Assembly (NCBI GenBank): GCA_017453305.1 | Contig: JAFTKJ010000031.1 | Coordinates: 1 to 61,361, forward strand | Source of the DNA: Clostridia bacterium | GTDB taxonomy: Bacteria; Bacillota; Clostridia; Oscillospirales; CAG-272 | Length of the DNA: 61,361 bases | Direction of reading: 5' to 3' | Shown: positions 1 through 8,043 of the stretch, one piece after another | Position numbering within the stretch: the first letter of the stretch is position 1 | How the letters are laid out: the number at the start of each line of letters is the position of its first letter | Notes under the pieces: model-generated | Databases searched by the model: none | What the model was told of the DNA's origin: nothing | The model's input: only the letters and a program-made list of their open reading frames with translations | Program-made: the position numbers and the translations under genes

Positions 1-57
1 GTGGATCGCATCTCGGTTTCCGACCTTGTAGAAAAGACCTTACAACACGTGAAATAA
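1..57 (+). CDS. C-terminal tail of an unidentified protein (partial)
   Basis: An open frame runs from the first base of the window to a TAA at 55-57 and would encode an 18-residue tail ending LQHVK. It is followed ten bases later by a strong hairpin, which fits the end of a rightward gene. The visible part is too short to identify, and an 18-codon open stretch could occur by chance. Confidence 0.4.
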   Translation: MDRISVSDLVEKTLQHVK

Positions 58-66
58 AAAATGCGG

Positions 67-104
67 GGCAGTCTCAAATGCAAATTTGAGACTGCCTCGT
101 TTTA
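67..104. terminator. Bidirectional rho-independent terminator
   Basis: A perfect 13-bp stem (GGCAGTCTCAAAT, 67-79, with 84-96) closes on a GCAA loop and is followed by a T-rich run on the plus strand and preceded by an A run. It lies between the convergent partial gene and the MATE gene and can serve both. Its arms recur in nearly the same form at 51431-51473. Confidence 0.85.
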
Positions 105-1514
105 TTAGATGTGTTCCGGTTGTAACGTTGCTTCCTTCTCGGCTTTTTTCAGGTTGGTAAAGCAGAACAAAAATTGTACCAACGCCGTCAGCGCCCAGGA
201 GATGGGGTAGGAGAGATAGAGCACGCGAAGCGCGTCGGAGAGCGGAAGGATCGGCTGGAAATAGGCGAATACGGTGTAGATCCACACCACGCGGAACAGG
301 CAGGAGCCGATGAGCGTGATGACCATGGGGGAGACCGATTTTCCAAGCCCGTTGAGCGCGCCGCAACCCGTTTCCATCAAGCCGCCGATGAAGAAGGAGA
401 GGCAGAACACCTGCAATCGTACCATGCCAAAGTGGATGACCTCTGCGTTGTCGGGGGTGTAAAGCTGCAGGAGCGGTTCACCCAAAAGCAGCATTCCAAT
501 GCCCACCGCCAAGCCTATGGTTGTGACCGATATCACGCACAGAAGGATGGATTTTTTCATTCGCTTGAATTTGCACGCGCCAAGATGCTGTCCCACAAAG
601 GTCAGCGTGGTTTGATAAAAGGCGTTTTGCGTGGCGTAAACGTAGGAGTCCAGATTGCACGCCGCTGTGTTACCTGCCACCGCAACGGAGCCCAAGGGGT
701 TCATTGCCGCCTGAATGAGCACGTTGGAAATGGCAAAAAAGGTGTACTGTATGCCTGCGGGGATACCAAGCAGAAGGATCTTCTTCAGCTTTGCGAGGTC
801 GATGTGCAATTCCTTGAGGTCTATGTGGCAGGGAATGTCGGCGCGGAGCATGTATCCAATGATCAAAAAGCAGGAGACCCATTGCGAAATGGCGGTGGAA
901 AGACCCACACCCATTGCCCCCATTTTCAAGGTGACGACGGCAACGTAATTGAGCGCAACGTTGACAACGCCTGCCACACTAAGAAAGATCAGCGGACGCG
1001 CAGAGTCTCCCGATGAGCGGAGCATTGCGGCGCAGTAGTAGTAGATTACGGTTGCCGGCATGCCAAAGAAATATGCGCGGATGTAAGGGATTGCTTGATC
1101 CAGGGCGGGGGTTTGCATCCATTCTAATATGTACGGGGAGGCGAAAAAGCCTACCAGCATGGTCACAACGCCTGCAACGAAGGAAAGGAGCAGGGAGGTG
1201 TGCACGGTTTTTTTGACGTCGTCATAGTCACGCGCGCCAACACCGTGTGCCACAAGAATACCGGCTCCAATCCCGATTCCGAGGAAAAAGTCACCAATCA
1301 GCTTGATCAAAGCCCCGCAAGCACCTACCGCCGCTAAGGCGTCGGCGCATTCCTCGGGGGTCTCTCCGCCCCAACGACCTACCATAATGGTGTCGGCGGT
1401 GTTGAACAGGAGCTGAAGCACCGAGGTGGCAATCAGCGGCAGGGCAAAGAGAATGATCTGCGAAAGGAGCGGTCCTTCTGTCAGATCCTTGTGCGGTTTT
1501 GTTCTAACGTTCAT
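105..1514 (-). CDS. MATE family efflux transporter
   Basis: A 469-residue multidrug and toxin extrusion protein, an inner-membrane antiporter that exports cationic compounds using a Na+ or H+ gradient. The N-terminus carries the typical MATE opening (LTEGPLLSQIILFALPLIAT, then NTADTIMVGRW). About twelve hydrophobic segments in two halves follow, as expected for a family of 440-470 residues. The ATG at 1514 has an AAAGGAT ribosome site about nine bases upstream. It stands alone between two terminators, so it is probably monocistronic. Substrate cannot be told from sequence. Confidence 0.93.
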   Translation of the reverse strand: MNVRTKPHKDLTEGPLLSQIILFALPLIATSVLQLLFNTADTIMVGRWGGETPEECADALAAVGACGALIKLIGDFFLGIGIGAGILVAHGVGARDYDDVKKTVHTSLLLSFVAGVVTMLVGFFASPYILEWMQTPALDQAIPYIRAYFFGMPATVIYYYCAAMLRSSGDSARPLIFLSVAGVVNVALNYVAVVTLKMGAMGVGLSTAISQWVSCFLIIGYMLRADIPCHIDLKELHIDLAKLKKILLLGIPAGIQYTFFAISNVLIQAAMNPLGSVAVAGNTAACNLDSYVYATQNAFYQTTLTFVGQHLGACKFKRMKKSILLCVISVTTIGLAVGIGMLLLGEPLLQLYTPDNAEVIHFGMVRLQVFCLSFFIGGLMETGCGALNGLGKSVSPMVITLIGSCLFRVVWIYTVFAYFQPILPLSDALRVLYLSYPISWALTALVQFLFCFTNLKKAEKEATLQPEHI

Positions 1515-1549
1515 AAAGTGAAGATCCTTTTCAAGTGTTCATTGTAGCA

Positions 1550-1577
1550 CAAAGAGCCGCTCGTGTGAGCGGCTTTT
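1550..1577 (-). terminator. Terminator of the leftward oxidoreductase operon
   Basis: The stem AGCCGCTC/GAGCGGCT (1555-1574, loop GTGT) lies just beyond the stop of the Gfo/Idh gene at 1583. It is flanked by A and T runs and ends the leftward operon before the MATE promoter region. Confidence 0.75.
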
Positions 1578-1582
1578 TGATT

Positions 1583-2644
1583 TTACGTAAATTGATAGTT
1601 GGGGGAAACGGGCTTACCGATCTCGCTGGAGCGAACAATCGAGAGGCATACCTCAACCGTACGCGCGCCAAGATCCGCATCCATTTCCACAACCTCGTCG
1701 TTTTCGATGTGCTGTGCAAATTTTACAAACTCGGCAACGGCGTTGTGATCCTTGACCTCCACGGTCACGATCTCGGGCGTTTCGTTGACGCGAACACCGT
1801 CCTCACCAACGGTATAGACCTTGATCTCACCCTTGGTGCTGTCGCAAACCAAAGTTCCCTTGGTGCCGTAAATGGAGGTCATGCGCGTGTAGGGACGCTT
1901 GCATCCCGTGGAAACAAAGACCTTACCGATGATGCCGTTCGGGAAATTGAGGATGGCAACCGTCGTATCGTCATAGGAGACCTGCGGCAGCATTTTGTGC
2001 GTGCCGTACGCCATGACCTCGGTGGGGTCGCCGCAGAACCAGCGGAGCAGATCCACCGCATGGCAACCGCCGCCCACCACGCCGTGACGCTGAGGATCGC
2101 TGCGCCACATGGAGATCTTTTTGTCCATATCGTGCTCGCAAGCGGGATCCCAGGGCTTGAGAATGGTGGCGTAATCGTGCGCGTACTCGGTCTCCATGTA
2201 ATAAATGTCGCCGATGATGCCGCTGTCTACCAGCTCCTTGAGCTTGACGAACGCGGTATGGAAGCGGCTGACCTGACCGACCATGCACTTTTTATCCGAG
2301 GCGTTTGCCGCCTTGACAATGGCGCAAATGTCCTCACGCGTCAGAGCCAGCGGCTTTTCGCAAAGCACGTGCTTGCCTGCGGCAAGGCACGCCTCCACCT
2401 CCTCGCGGTGGAGCTGATCGGGCGTTGCAATCACGACCACGTTGATGTCGTCGCGCTTGAGCACCTCTTTCCAATCGGTGTAGCATTGCTCGTCGGAAAG
2501 CTGATATTCCTCTTTGTATTTGGCAAGCTTTTGGGTGTCAATATCACAAATTGCACCAATCTCGGCACCGTATTCCTTTGCGGCAAACAGGTGTCTGCGT
2601 CCCATTTGCAAGCCGAGAACGGCTACAACAAGTTTTTCTTTCAT
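1583..2644 (-). CDS. Gfo/Idh/MocA family oxidoreductase (paralogue 1)
   Basis: A 353-residue NAD(P)-dependent sugar or inositol dehydrogenase-like protein. The N-terminal Rossmann fold starts KLVVAVLGLQMGRRH; the family's catalytic lysine motif EKPLAL and the substrate-domain HAVD motif (in GGGCHAVDLLRW) are both present, so the enzyme should be active. It is clearly paralogous to the gene at 3778 (shared RHGVVGGGCHAVDLLRW, GDPTEV, VSTGCKR and C-terminal NYQF) but has a short insertion before the catalytic domain. It is the last gene of a leftward operon with a TIM-barrel protein and an EamA transporter. The substrate is unknown; a sugar, inositol or glycoside oxidation is likely. Confidence 0.9.
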   Translation of the reverse strand: MKEKLVVAVLGLQMGRRHLFAAKEYGAEIGAICDIDTQKLAKYKEEYQLSDEQCYTDWKEVLKRDDINVVVIATPDQLHREEVEACLAAGKHVLCEKPLALTREDICAIVKAANASDKKCMVGQVSRFHTAFVKLKELVDSGIIGDIYYMETEYAHDYATILKPWDPACEHDMDKKISMWRSDPQRHGVVGGGCHAVDLLRWFCGDPTEVMAYGTHKMLPQVSYDDTTVAILNFPNGIIGKVFVSTGCKRPYTRMTSIYGTKGTLVCDSTKGEIKVYTVGEDGVRVNETPEIVTVEVKDHNAVAEFVKFAQHIENDEVVEMDADLGARTVEVCLSIVRSSEIGKPVSPNYQFT

Positions 2645-2680
2645 TTTTGGTTTCTCCTTGGGGGTTATTGCTCTTATTAA

Positions 2681-3730
2681 TTATTTCATAAAACGCATGC
2701 GGTTTTCTGCCAGAATGCGATCCCGCTCCATGGTGCGTACGCGTTTCATGGCTTCCACGGTCAAATCCCACGTGCGCATTGGATTTTTTGCGCGGTAGGT
2801 GTTGGACTCGCTTCCGTGGTAGCCCCAGGCAAGGAGTGTCCGCGCGCCGGCATCGTATGCGGCGGCAGTTGCCTCGATGATCTCCTCCTCGCGTCCGCGT
2901 GGGACGTTGTAGGTCTGGATCCACACGTTATGATCCTTTTTGCATTTGTCAGCCATTTCAACCGTCGCCTTGGCACGGCTGTAGACGTATTCGTATGGGT
3001 GTGCACCCTCCTGACCATACCAATAGGGGTCACTTCCCACGTTGTGCATATTGGGTAGCGTACAAATGCGGTCCAGCAGATCCAGATTGGAGCCAAGCTC
3101 CGGCACGAACATCACGCAAACGGCGTTGGTCATGCCGTGAATTGCCGCATAGGTGGATACGGTGCCAAGATAATCGACGATGGTATCGGTACGGAACTGA
3201 ATGACATCCTCGTCCAGCTCGCGCGGCATGGGGCGGTTGTAGCGCTCCTCAAACAGCTTTTTGCAGGTGGGGCAGCTACAGCCGTAAAGAATTTCGCCGT
3301 TTTCTGCCTTTTTGGTTCCCAAATGGGGCTCGTCCCAAAAGATGGTGCGCGCACCCATCTCATATACGTCCTCGATCCATCCCTTGACAAAGTCGCGGTA
3401 GGTGGGGTGATTGAGGCAAGCGTAGGGCGCCATCAGCTCTCCGTTGGAGAAATATGCATGGCATTCGGGATGATAAGCAAGAAAGTTGGAAACGTCACCG
3501 GGAGGGCCACCCAAGCCCCAGCAATCCACCCAAACGTCAAGTCCGGCATCCTCGGTGGCGGCAAAAATATCCTTCATCACCGTCTTGTGACGGTCACGGT
3601 CGGTTTGGGAGAGCATGTGCACAACAACGTCCATATCCGCCTGCGCGATTTCGCGCATATCGGCTACAGCGTGAGAGAGCATGCGGTTGCCGTGGTAGGC
3701 TACACCGGTCAAAAGTGTTCTTTTCGGCAT
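2681..3730 (-). CDS. Uncharacterised TIM-barrel, glycosidase-like protein
   Basis: A 349-residue soluble protein without a signal peptide. Repeated beta-strand/helix patterns suggest a (beta/alpha)8 barrel of the glycoside hydrolase type. Acidic residues in IFWDEPHLG sit where clan-A enzymes carry catalytic or binding residues, and GARTLLAWGYHGSES looks like a late barrel strand. A GCSCP motif near the middle, followed by F-x2-R-x4-M-x-RE, is shared with the 646-residue protein at 31827. It lies between two Gfo/Idh oxidoreductases in one operon, a context typical of redox-assisted glycoside cleavage or sugar epimerisation. I do not recognise a named family, and the function is open. Confidence 0.85.
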   Translation of the reverse strand: MPKRTLLTGVAYHGNRMLSHAVADMREIAQADMDVVVHMLSQTDRDRHKTVMKDIFAATEDAGLDVWVDCWGLGGPPGDVSNFLAYHPECHAYFSNGELMAPYACLNHPTYRDFVKGWIEDVYEMGARTIFWDEPHLGTKKAENGEILYGCSCPTCKKLFEERYNRPMPRELDEDVIQFRTDTIVDYLGTVSTYAAIHGMTNAVCVMFVPELGSNLDLLDRICTLPNMHNVGSDPYWYGQEGAHPYEYVYSRAKATVEMADKCKKDHNVWIQTYNVPRGREEEIIEATAAAYDAGARTLLAWGYHGSESNTYRAKNPMRTWDLTVEAMKRVRTMERDRILAENRMRFMK

Positions 3731-3777
3731 AATGGTTCTCCTTTTAGAATGGTGAAAAGATTGAAATCAAGAAAAAA

Positions 3778-4803
3778 TCAGAACTGATAGTTAGGAAATA
3801 CCTTTTGATCGGTTTCTGCCGATTGCACGATGGAGAGGCAGACCTCCACGCTCTTTGCACCTTCAATGGCGTCGGTTGGAACAGGAGTATCGTTCAGGAT
3901 CGCGTCCGCGAATACACGGAACTCCTGCAGGGCGTTGTGGTTATTGACGTTGATCGGAATGATCTCGGGCTGTTCGTTAACACTCATGCCGTTCTCGCCG
4001 ATGGTAAAGAGCTGCATGTGATCGGAGGTATTATCGCAAATAATGGTGCCCTTGGTTCCGTAAAGCAGGGTACGCATGGTATAGTTGCGCTTGCAGCCCG
4101 TGGAAACGAAGATCTTACCGATAACGCCGTTCGGGAACTTGAGAATGGAAATGGTCGTGTCATCATAGGGGACCATGGGGAGGAGCTTATGTACGCCGTA
4201 CGCGGTGACCTCGGTGGGGTCTCCCGCGATCCAACGGAGCAGGTCGACTGCATGACAGCCGCCGCCCACCACGCCGTGACGCAGGGGATCGGTTCTCCAA
4301 TGCTTGGCAACGGAGCGCAGCATCTTTTCGTAGTCGTGCGCGTACTCGGACTCCACGTAGTAAAGCTCACCAATGGTGCCAGCCTCCACCAGCTCTTTTG
4401 CCTTGATAAAAGCGGGAGTAAAGCGGCAGATCTGACCTACCATAAACTTTTTGTCACTTGCCTTTGCCGCCGCCACAATGGCACGCATGTCCTCGCGCGT
4501 CAGCGCCAGGGGCTTTTCACACATCACGTGTTTGCCTGCCTCCAAAAAGGCAACGGCAATCTCGCGGTGCAATTGGTCGGGGGTGGCGATGATCACGGCG
4601 TCGATGGAGTCAAGCGCCAGCACGTCGCGGTAATCGGTAAAGCATGCGCTCTCGGGGAGGTTATGCTTTTCGCGGTAGGCATTCAGTCTTTCGGGATTGA
4701 CGTCACAAATGGCGGCGATCTCTGCGCCAAAGTCGATGGCAGCCTGCAGATGGTTGCCACCAAAGCCAAGACCAACAACGCCAACAGTAAGCTTTTTATT
4801 CAT
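3778..4803 (-). CDS. Gfo/Idh/MocA family oxidoreductase (paralogue 2)
   Basis: A 341-residue Rossmann-fold dehydrogenase with GVVGLGFGGNH (nucleotide binding), EKPLAL (catalytic lysine) and GGGCHAVDLLRW (substrate domain). It closely resembles the product at 1583 along its whole length, implying duplication within the operon. An in-frame TTG exists at 4809, but the ATG at 4803 is preferred because it sits nine bases after AAAGGA. It is transcribed leftward between the EamA transporter and the TIM-barrel gene. The two paralogues may act on successive forms of one substrate, for example oxidation then reduction. Substrate unknown. Confidence 0.9.
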   Translation of the reverse strand: MNKKLTVGVVGLGFGGNHLQAAIDFGAEIAAICDVNPERLNAYREKHNLPESACFTDYRDVLALDSIDAVIIATPDQLHREIAVAFLEAGKHVMCEKPLALTREDMRAIVAAAKASDKKFMVGQICRFTPAFIKAKELVEAGTIGELYYVESEYAHDYEKMLRSVAKHWRTDPLRHGVVGGGCHAVDLLRWIAGDPTEVTAYGVHKLLPMVPYDDTTISILKFPNGVIGKIFVSTGCKRNYTMRTLLYGTKGTIICDNTSDHMQLFTIGENGMSVNEQPEIIPINVNNHNALQEFRVFADAILNDTPVPTDAIEGAKSVEVCLSIVQSAETDQKVFPNYQF

Positions 4804-4872
4804 GATCAAAATTCCTTTCTCAAGTAATGTAGAAATATTTTGGCGGCAAGCAACGGTTGCATTGCCGTTGTA

Positions 4873-5805
4873 TTAAAACAGGGCAAGGATCTGCGTGGAG
4901 AGCGAGATACAAACCAGCGCCAGGCACAGGGTAATACAGCCAATGACGTTGATCTTGGAGAGCTTCTCCTTCATAAAGATGCAGGAGAACGCCACGCTGA
5001 GCAAAAAGACGATGGAGTTATCCAGGGTGTAAAGCACCGTGGTACCGCCGTGGTTTTGCATGTATGCAATAACGAATACGAACAGATTGATGGCACTCGC
5101 CACCACCAGAGATGCACCGACGAGGAAGATGGCAGACTTTTTGGTCTGCTTCATCGCCGTAAAGAAGCCCTTCTTTTGCTGGGCAAAGAGTATAATGGCG
5201 GAAATGATCATGCTCGTAAAGTAGGTGATGATGATCATTTCTTCCTTTTCGGGGGAGAACTCGGCGTTGCCGATGGTCAGTCGCTGCTGTATATCCAACA
5301 GCGTTCCGTATGAGCCGTTTCCAATGGCAAGCAGAATGCAGTAAAAAAAGAATTTACGCTTGTCCTGATATGCCTCTCCCTCCTTGCGCGCTACCATGTA
5401 GACCGACGCCAGCACGACGAGGATGGAAAGGATCTTGATGATATTCAGGTCGTCTCCAAAGAACTGCACCTCAATGGCAGGGATGATGATGCCGCCGGCA
5501 ATCAAAAACACCATGGTAATGGAGTAGGGACCGAGTGCCGAGGCGCGGATGAGGGCGGTGTTATACATGACGATTGCCAGGGCGTTGGCAATGCCAAGCA
5601 CCACGGTGATGAGCGAGGGCTCAAAGCGAAAGCCTGAAAACGCCAGGGTGACCAGCGTTACGATCAAGCCGCTGATGATGGTGAATACGGGGGAGGAAAG
5701 CTCCTCCTTGCCGGGATAGGTTGCGGAATAATACCGCGTCAGAAGGGATTGCATGGTGTAAATGACGACCAGGCATGCAACAAAGAAAACGCTGAGCAGA
5801 TCCAT
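4873..5805 (-). CDS. EamA/DMT-superfamily membrane transporter
   Basis: A 310-residue protein with about ten transmembrane segments in two EamA-like halves, matching the family's usual size. It is the first gene of the leftward operon, with a GGAGA ribosome site just before the ATG at 5805. The neighbours (two sugar-type oxidoreductases and a TIM-barrel protein) suggest it moves the substrate or a product of that pathway across the membrane. Substrates in this superfamily range from amino acids and sugars to nucleotide metabolites, so no specific one is proposed. Confidence 0.88.
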   Translation of the reverse strand: MDLLSVFFVACLVVIYTMQSLLTRYYSATYPGKEELSSPVFTIISGLIVTLVTLAFSGFRFEPSLITVVLGIANALAIVMYNTALIRASALGPYSITMVFLIAGGIIIPAIEVQFFGDDLNIIKILSILVVLASVYMVARKEGEAYQDKRKFFFYCILLAIGNGSYGTLLDIQQRLTIGNAEFSPEKEEMIIITYFTSMIISAIILFAQQKKGFFTAMKQTKKSAIFLVGASLVVASAINLFVFVIAYMQNHGGTTVLYTLDNSIVFLLSVAFSCIFMKEKLSKINVIGCITLCLALVCISLSTQILALF

Positions 5806-5847
5806 AAAAAGGGTCTCCTATTTTATAAAATAAAATATGACGGATAT

Positions 5848-5876
5848 ATTATACAAGAGTTTGTTTAAAAAATCAA
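5848..5876 (-). promoter_or_regulatory. Sigma-A promoter of the leftward EamA-Gfo/Idh operon
   Basis: On the minus strand TTGATT (5871-5876) is separated by 17 bases from TATAAT (5848-5853), giving a start about 35 bases before the EamA ATG. Downstream of the 21-bp repeats when read leftward. Confidence 0.75.
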
Positions 5877-5952
5877 TAGCAACGAAAAAAATATCTTGAA
5901 CAATCCCGTTCCGCACAATATTATAGCAGAGTTTGGCGCTTTTTGGAATGAT

Positions 5953-6022
5953 AAATCCATAAAGATATTTGAAAAATCCATAATCAAATTTGAATAATCG
6001 ATAAAAAAACTTGAAAAATCGG
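5953..6022. repeat. 21-bp tandem repeats, candidate AraC operator array
   Basis: Three consecutive 21-bp units (5953-5973, 5974-5994, 5995-6015) and a partial fourth share the pattern AAATCNATAA-N5-NTTGAA. A further partial match, ATCTTGAACAATCC, lies near 5892-5905. The period of 21 bp is two helical turns, the usual spacing of AraC-family half-sites. The array sits between the divergent promoters of the EamA operon and the PocR-AraC gene, so it is the natural binding site of that regulator. The repeats are seen directly; binding is inferred. Confidence 0.65.
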
Positions 6023-6062
6023 TAAAAAATAATTTTTTACATCGGTTTTTTGGAGATAGGGG

Positions 6063-6091
6063 TTGCTTTTTTTTACGGTTTGTGCTATAGT
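6063..6091 (+). promoter_or_regulatory. Promoter of the PocR-AraC regulator gene
   Basis: TTGCTT (6063-6068), a 17-base spacer and TATAGT (6086-6091) precede the regulator's start by about 36 bases. The 21-bp repeat array ends about 40 bases upstream, so the regulator may also control itself. Confidence 0.65.
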
Positions 6092-6127
6092 ATAGGTACA
6101 AAAACGATGCGGAAGGGAGGCAGCCCT

Positions 6128-6970
6128 ATGAACGTTCCCGCACTCGAAAAGCTGTTGCAAAATTTTTATCAGATCTCGGGAATGGAGGTTGCGGTGGTCA
6201 ATACCCAGTATCGCAACGTGATTTCCTGCCGCTGCCCGGGGAATAACTTCTGCGCTTCCATTCATAAGTCTCCCAAGTGTGTGGAGGTCTGCATGCAGTC
6301 GGATCTCTCTAAGCTTCGATACGTAGACGAGACCAAAAAATCCTTGACTTATATTTGTCCGTTCGGTATTTTTGAGGCGATCACGCCCATTATGAAAAAC
6401 GGATCTGTTATTGCCTATCTCTTTTTTGCCATGGGCATGGAGACGAGGGATGGGTGTGACGAGCTTCCCCTGCGGCAAGCCTTGAAGTTTGCACCCGCAC
6501 TCAATGCCGAGCATTTGCGCCAATGCATCATCGAGATGCCGCATTATTCGCGCAAGACGCTGGAGGCGTATGCCGATCTGCTTCGACTGATGGCGCAGTA
6601 CATCGAGGTCAACGATCTCATCTCCAATGATCAACGCTCTCTTGGGGTGCTGATCCAAAATTACGTGCAACAAAATATCGGCAGCAAAATTACATTGGGG
6701 GATCTGAGCTGGAATCTGCATTGCAGTACCGTGACCCTGACCGAGCACTTCAAGCGCGAGTTTGGCATGACCATTATGCAGTACGTTGCCAAGGAGCGCA
6801 TGAGGAATGCTGAGGTGATGCTGACCGAGGAGGATTTTTCGATTCGAGAGATCGCCGAGCGGTGCGGATATCCCGACGTGGAATATTTTTCACGCAGCTT
6901 CAAAGCCTTGCACGGGGTTTCGCCGCGAGAGTGGAGAAAAAATCAAAAGCAGGAAGCGAAAGACCGATAG
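6128..6970 (+). CDS. PocR-domain AraC family transcriptional regulator
   Basis: A 280-residue regulator. The N-terminal ~150 residues match a PocR-type sensory domain (LLQNFYQISGMEVAVVNTQ, then a cysteine-rich NNFCASIHKSPKCVEVC stretch and YICPFGIFEAITPI). The C-terminal ~100 residues are two AraC helix-turn-helix units (LSWNLHCSTVTLTEHFKREF; IREIAERCGYPDVEYFSRSF). The ATG at 6128 is chosen because GGGAGG lies eight bases upstream; longer in-frame extensions run into the promoter. It is divergent from the EamA-Gfo/Idh operon and probably activates it on a small carbon-source ligand. Confidence 0.9.
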   Translation: MNVPALEKLLQNFYQISGMEVAVVNTQYRNVISCRCPGNNFCASIHKSPKCVEVCMQSDLSKLRYVDETKKSLTYICPFGIFEAITPIMKNGSVIAYLFFAMGMETRDGCDELPLRQALKFAPALNAEHLRQCIIEMPHYSRKTLEAYADLLRLMAQYIEVNDLISNDQRSLGVLIQNYVQQNIGSKITLGDLSWNLHCSTVTLTEHFKREFGMTIMQYVAKERMRNAEVMLTEEDFSIREIAERCGYPDVEYFSRSFKALHGVSPREWRKNQKQEAKDR

Positions 6971-7196
6971 AAGGGGCTGAGTCATTCAGATGCAGAAGAC
7001 GTGATCCCCCCATCGTCGCCGTACAAAGGTACGGCAGAGGGTGGGAGCGCGGCTAAAAAACACACATAAAATATCGAAATCCGTAAGGATTTCTACCTTA
7101 AAAACCGCTTTCTCTATCTTCTCGACAGAAAAAGCGGTTCGTTTTTTCTTATTTTGCTTGTGTGTTTTTGTTCTGCGCTAAATGACTCAGCCCCTT
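6971..7196 (+). ncRNA. Nested palindromic element, candidate structured RNA or interrupted terminator
   Basis: A 16-bp perfect outer stem (AAGGGGCTGAGTCATT, 6971-6986, with 7181-7196) is followed on the plus strand by TTTTTG. Inside are a 6-bp continuation (6992-6997/7171-7176), hairpin GCCGTAC-AAAG-GTACGGC (7018-7035), and a stem of 11+6 bp (7056-7066/7159-7169 and 7068-7073/7150-7155). That stem encloses GAAATCC-GTAA-GGATTTC (7076-7093) and AACCGCTTT/AAAGCGGTT (7103-7111/7131-7139). No protein gene fits. It may be a small RNA made by read-through from the AraC gene, or a MITE-like insertion in its terminator. Confidence 0.5.
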
Positions 7197-7220
7197 TTTG
7201 ATTGGGAACCAACTTATGAC

Positions 7221-7249
7221 TTGACAAGTTTGAAAAAATGTGGTATAAT
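7221..7249 (+). promoter_or_regulatory. Consensus sigma-A promoter of rsuA-tex
   Basis: A perfect TTGACA (7221-7226), 17-base spacer and perfect TATAAT (7244-7249), 62 bases before the pseudouridine synthase start. It probably also drives tex downstream. Confidence 0.88.
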
Positions 7250-7311
7250 GGTCAGGATGTTGATTTTGCGTAAGCGGATCGGCAAACGTCCCCGGAAACA
7301 AGGAGGCAAGC

Positions 7312-8013
7312 ATGCGATTGGATAAATTGCTTTCGGAGTGCGGAGTCGCCTCCCGAAAGGAAAGCGCCCGTGCCGTACGGGCAGGGCAGGTCAGCGTCAA
7401 CGGCTTTCCGGTGCGCACTGCCGACGTGCAGGTGGACCCCGATGCCGATCGCATTATTTATTGCGGACGGAAGGTCCTCTGGCGCAAATTCGTTTACGTC
7501 ATGCTCAACAAGCCCGACGGGTACGTCAGTGCCACCGAGGACGGGCGAGGCGAGCGCGTGGTGACCGAGCTGTTGCCCGAGGAATACCGCAAGCGCGGTC
7601 TTTTCCCCTGCGGCAGATTGGATAAGCACACGCTGGGATTGATGCTGCTCACCGACGACGGTCAGCTTTCCCACCGCTTGCTTTCTCCAAAACGTCACGT
7701 GGCAAAAAGCTACGCCTTCCACGTCAAGTTTCCGCTCTCCGAGGATGATATTACGTCTCTTGAGAGCGGCGTGGACATTGGCGGCTACACCACCAAGCCT
7801 TGTACCGTAGCTTTGGAAAACGAACGGGAAGGGATCATTACCATTACGGAGGGCAAATATCATCAGATCAAATTGATGATGGAAGCCGTCCACAATCAAA
7901 TCACCTATTTGGAGCGGAGAACCTTTGGGCCCCTTTCGCTGGATCCCGCGCTTGCGCGCGGTGAATGGCGAGAGCTGACCGAGGGGGAGATCGAGCTGCT
8001 CAATCAATCATAA
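7312..8013 (+). CDS. rsuA: RsuA-family 16S rRNA pseudouridine synthase
   Basis: A 233-residue RNA-modifying enzyme that isomerises a uridine in ribosomal RNA (position 516 of 16S rRNA in the characterised RsuA). An S4 RNA-binding domain occupies residues 1-48 (MRLDKLLSECGVASRKE). The catalytic motif GRLDKHTLGL has its essential aspartate at about residue 104. Length and order fit RsuA better than the larger RluB/RluE relatives, though the exact target is inferred. ATG 7312 follows an AGGAGG-like site. It is followed 30 bases later by tex and shares its promoter. Confidence 0.88.
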   Translation: MRLDKLLSECGVASRKESARAVRAGQVSVNGFPVRTADVQVDPDADRIIYCGRKVLWRKFVYVMLNKPDGYVSATEDGRGERVVTELLPEEYRKRGLFPCGRLDKHTLGLMLLTDDGQLSHRLLSPKRHVAKSYAFHVKFPLSEDDITSLESGVDIGGYTTKPCTVALENEREGIITITEGKYHQIKLMMEAVHNQITYLERRTFGPLSLDPALARGEWRELTEGEIELLNQS

Positions 8014-8043
8014 ACGTCCCAACAGAAAGGAACTCGACAACCA

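Noticed and set aside
4804-4809. TTG start extending the second Gfo/Idh gene by two codons
   Set aside because: The ATG at 4803 has a good ribosome site at better spacing and matches the usual family start.
6971-7196. 6S RNA or SRP RNA
   Set aside because: The branched architecture and lack of the SRP tetraloop helix or the 6S central bubble do not match those families.
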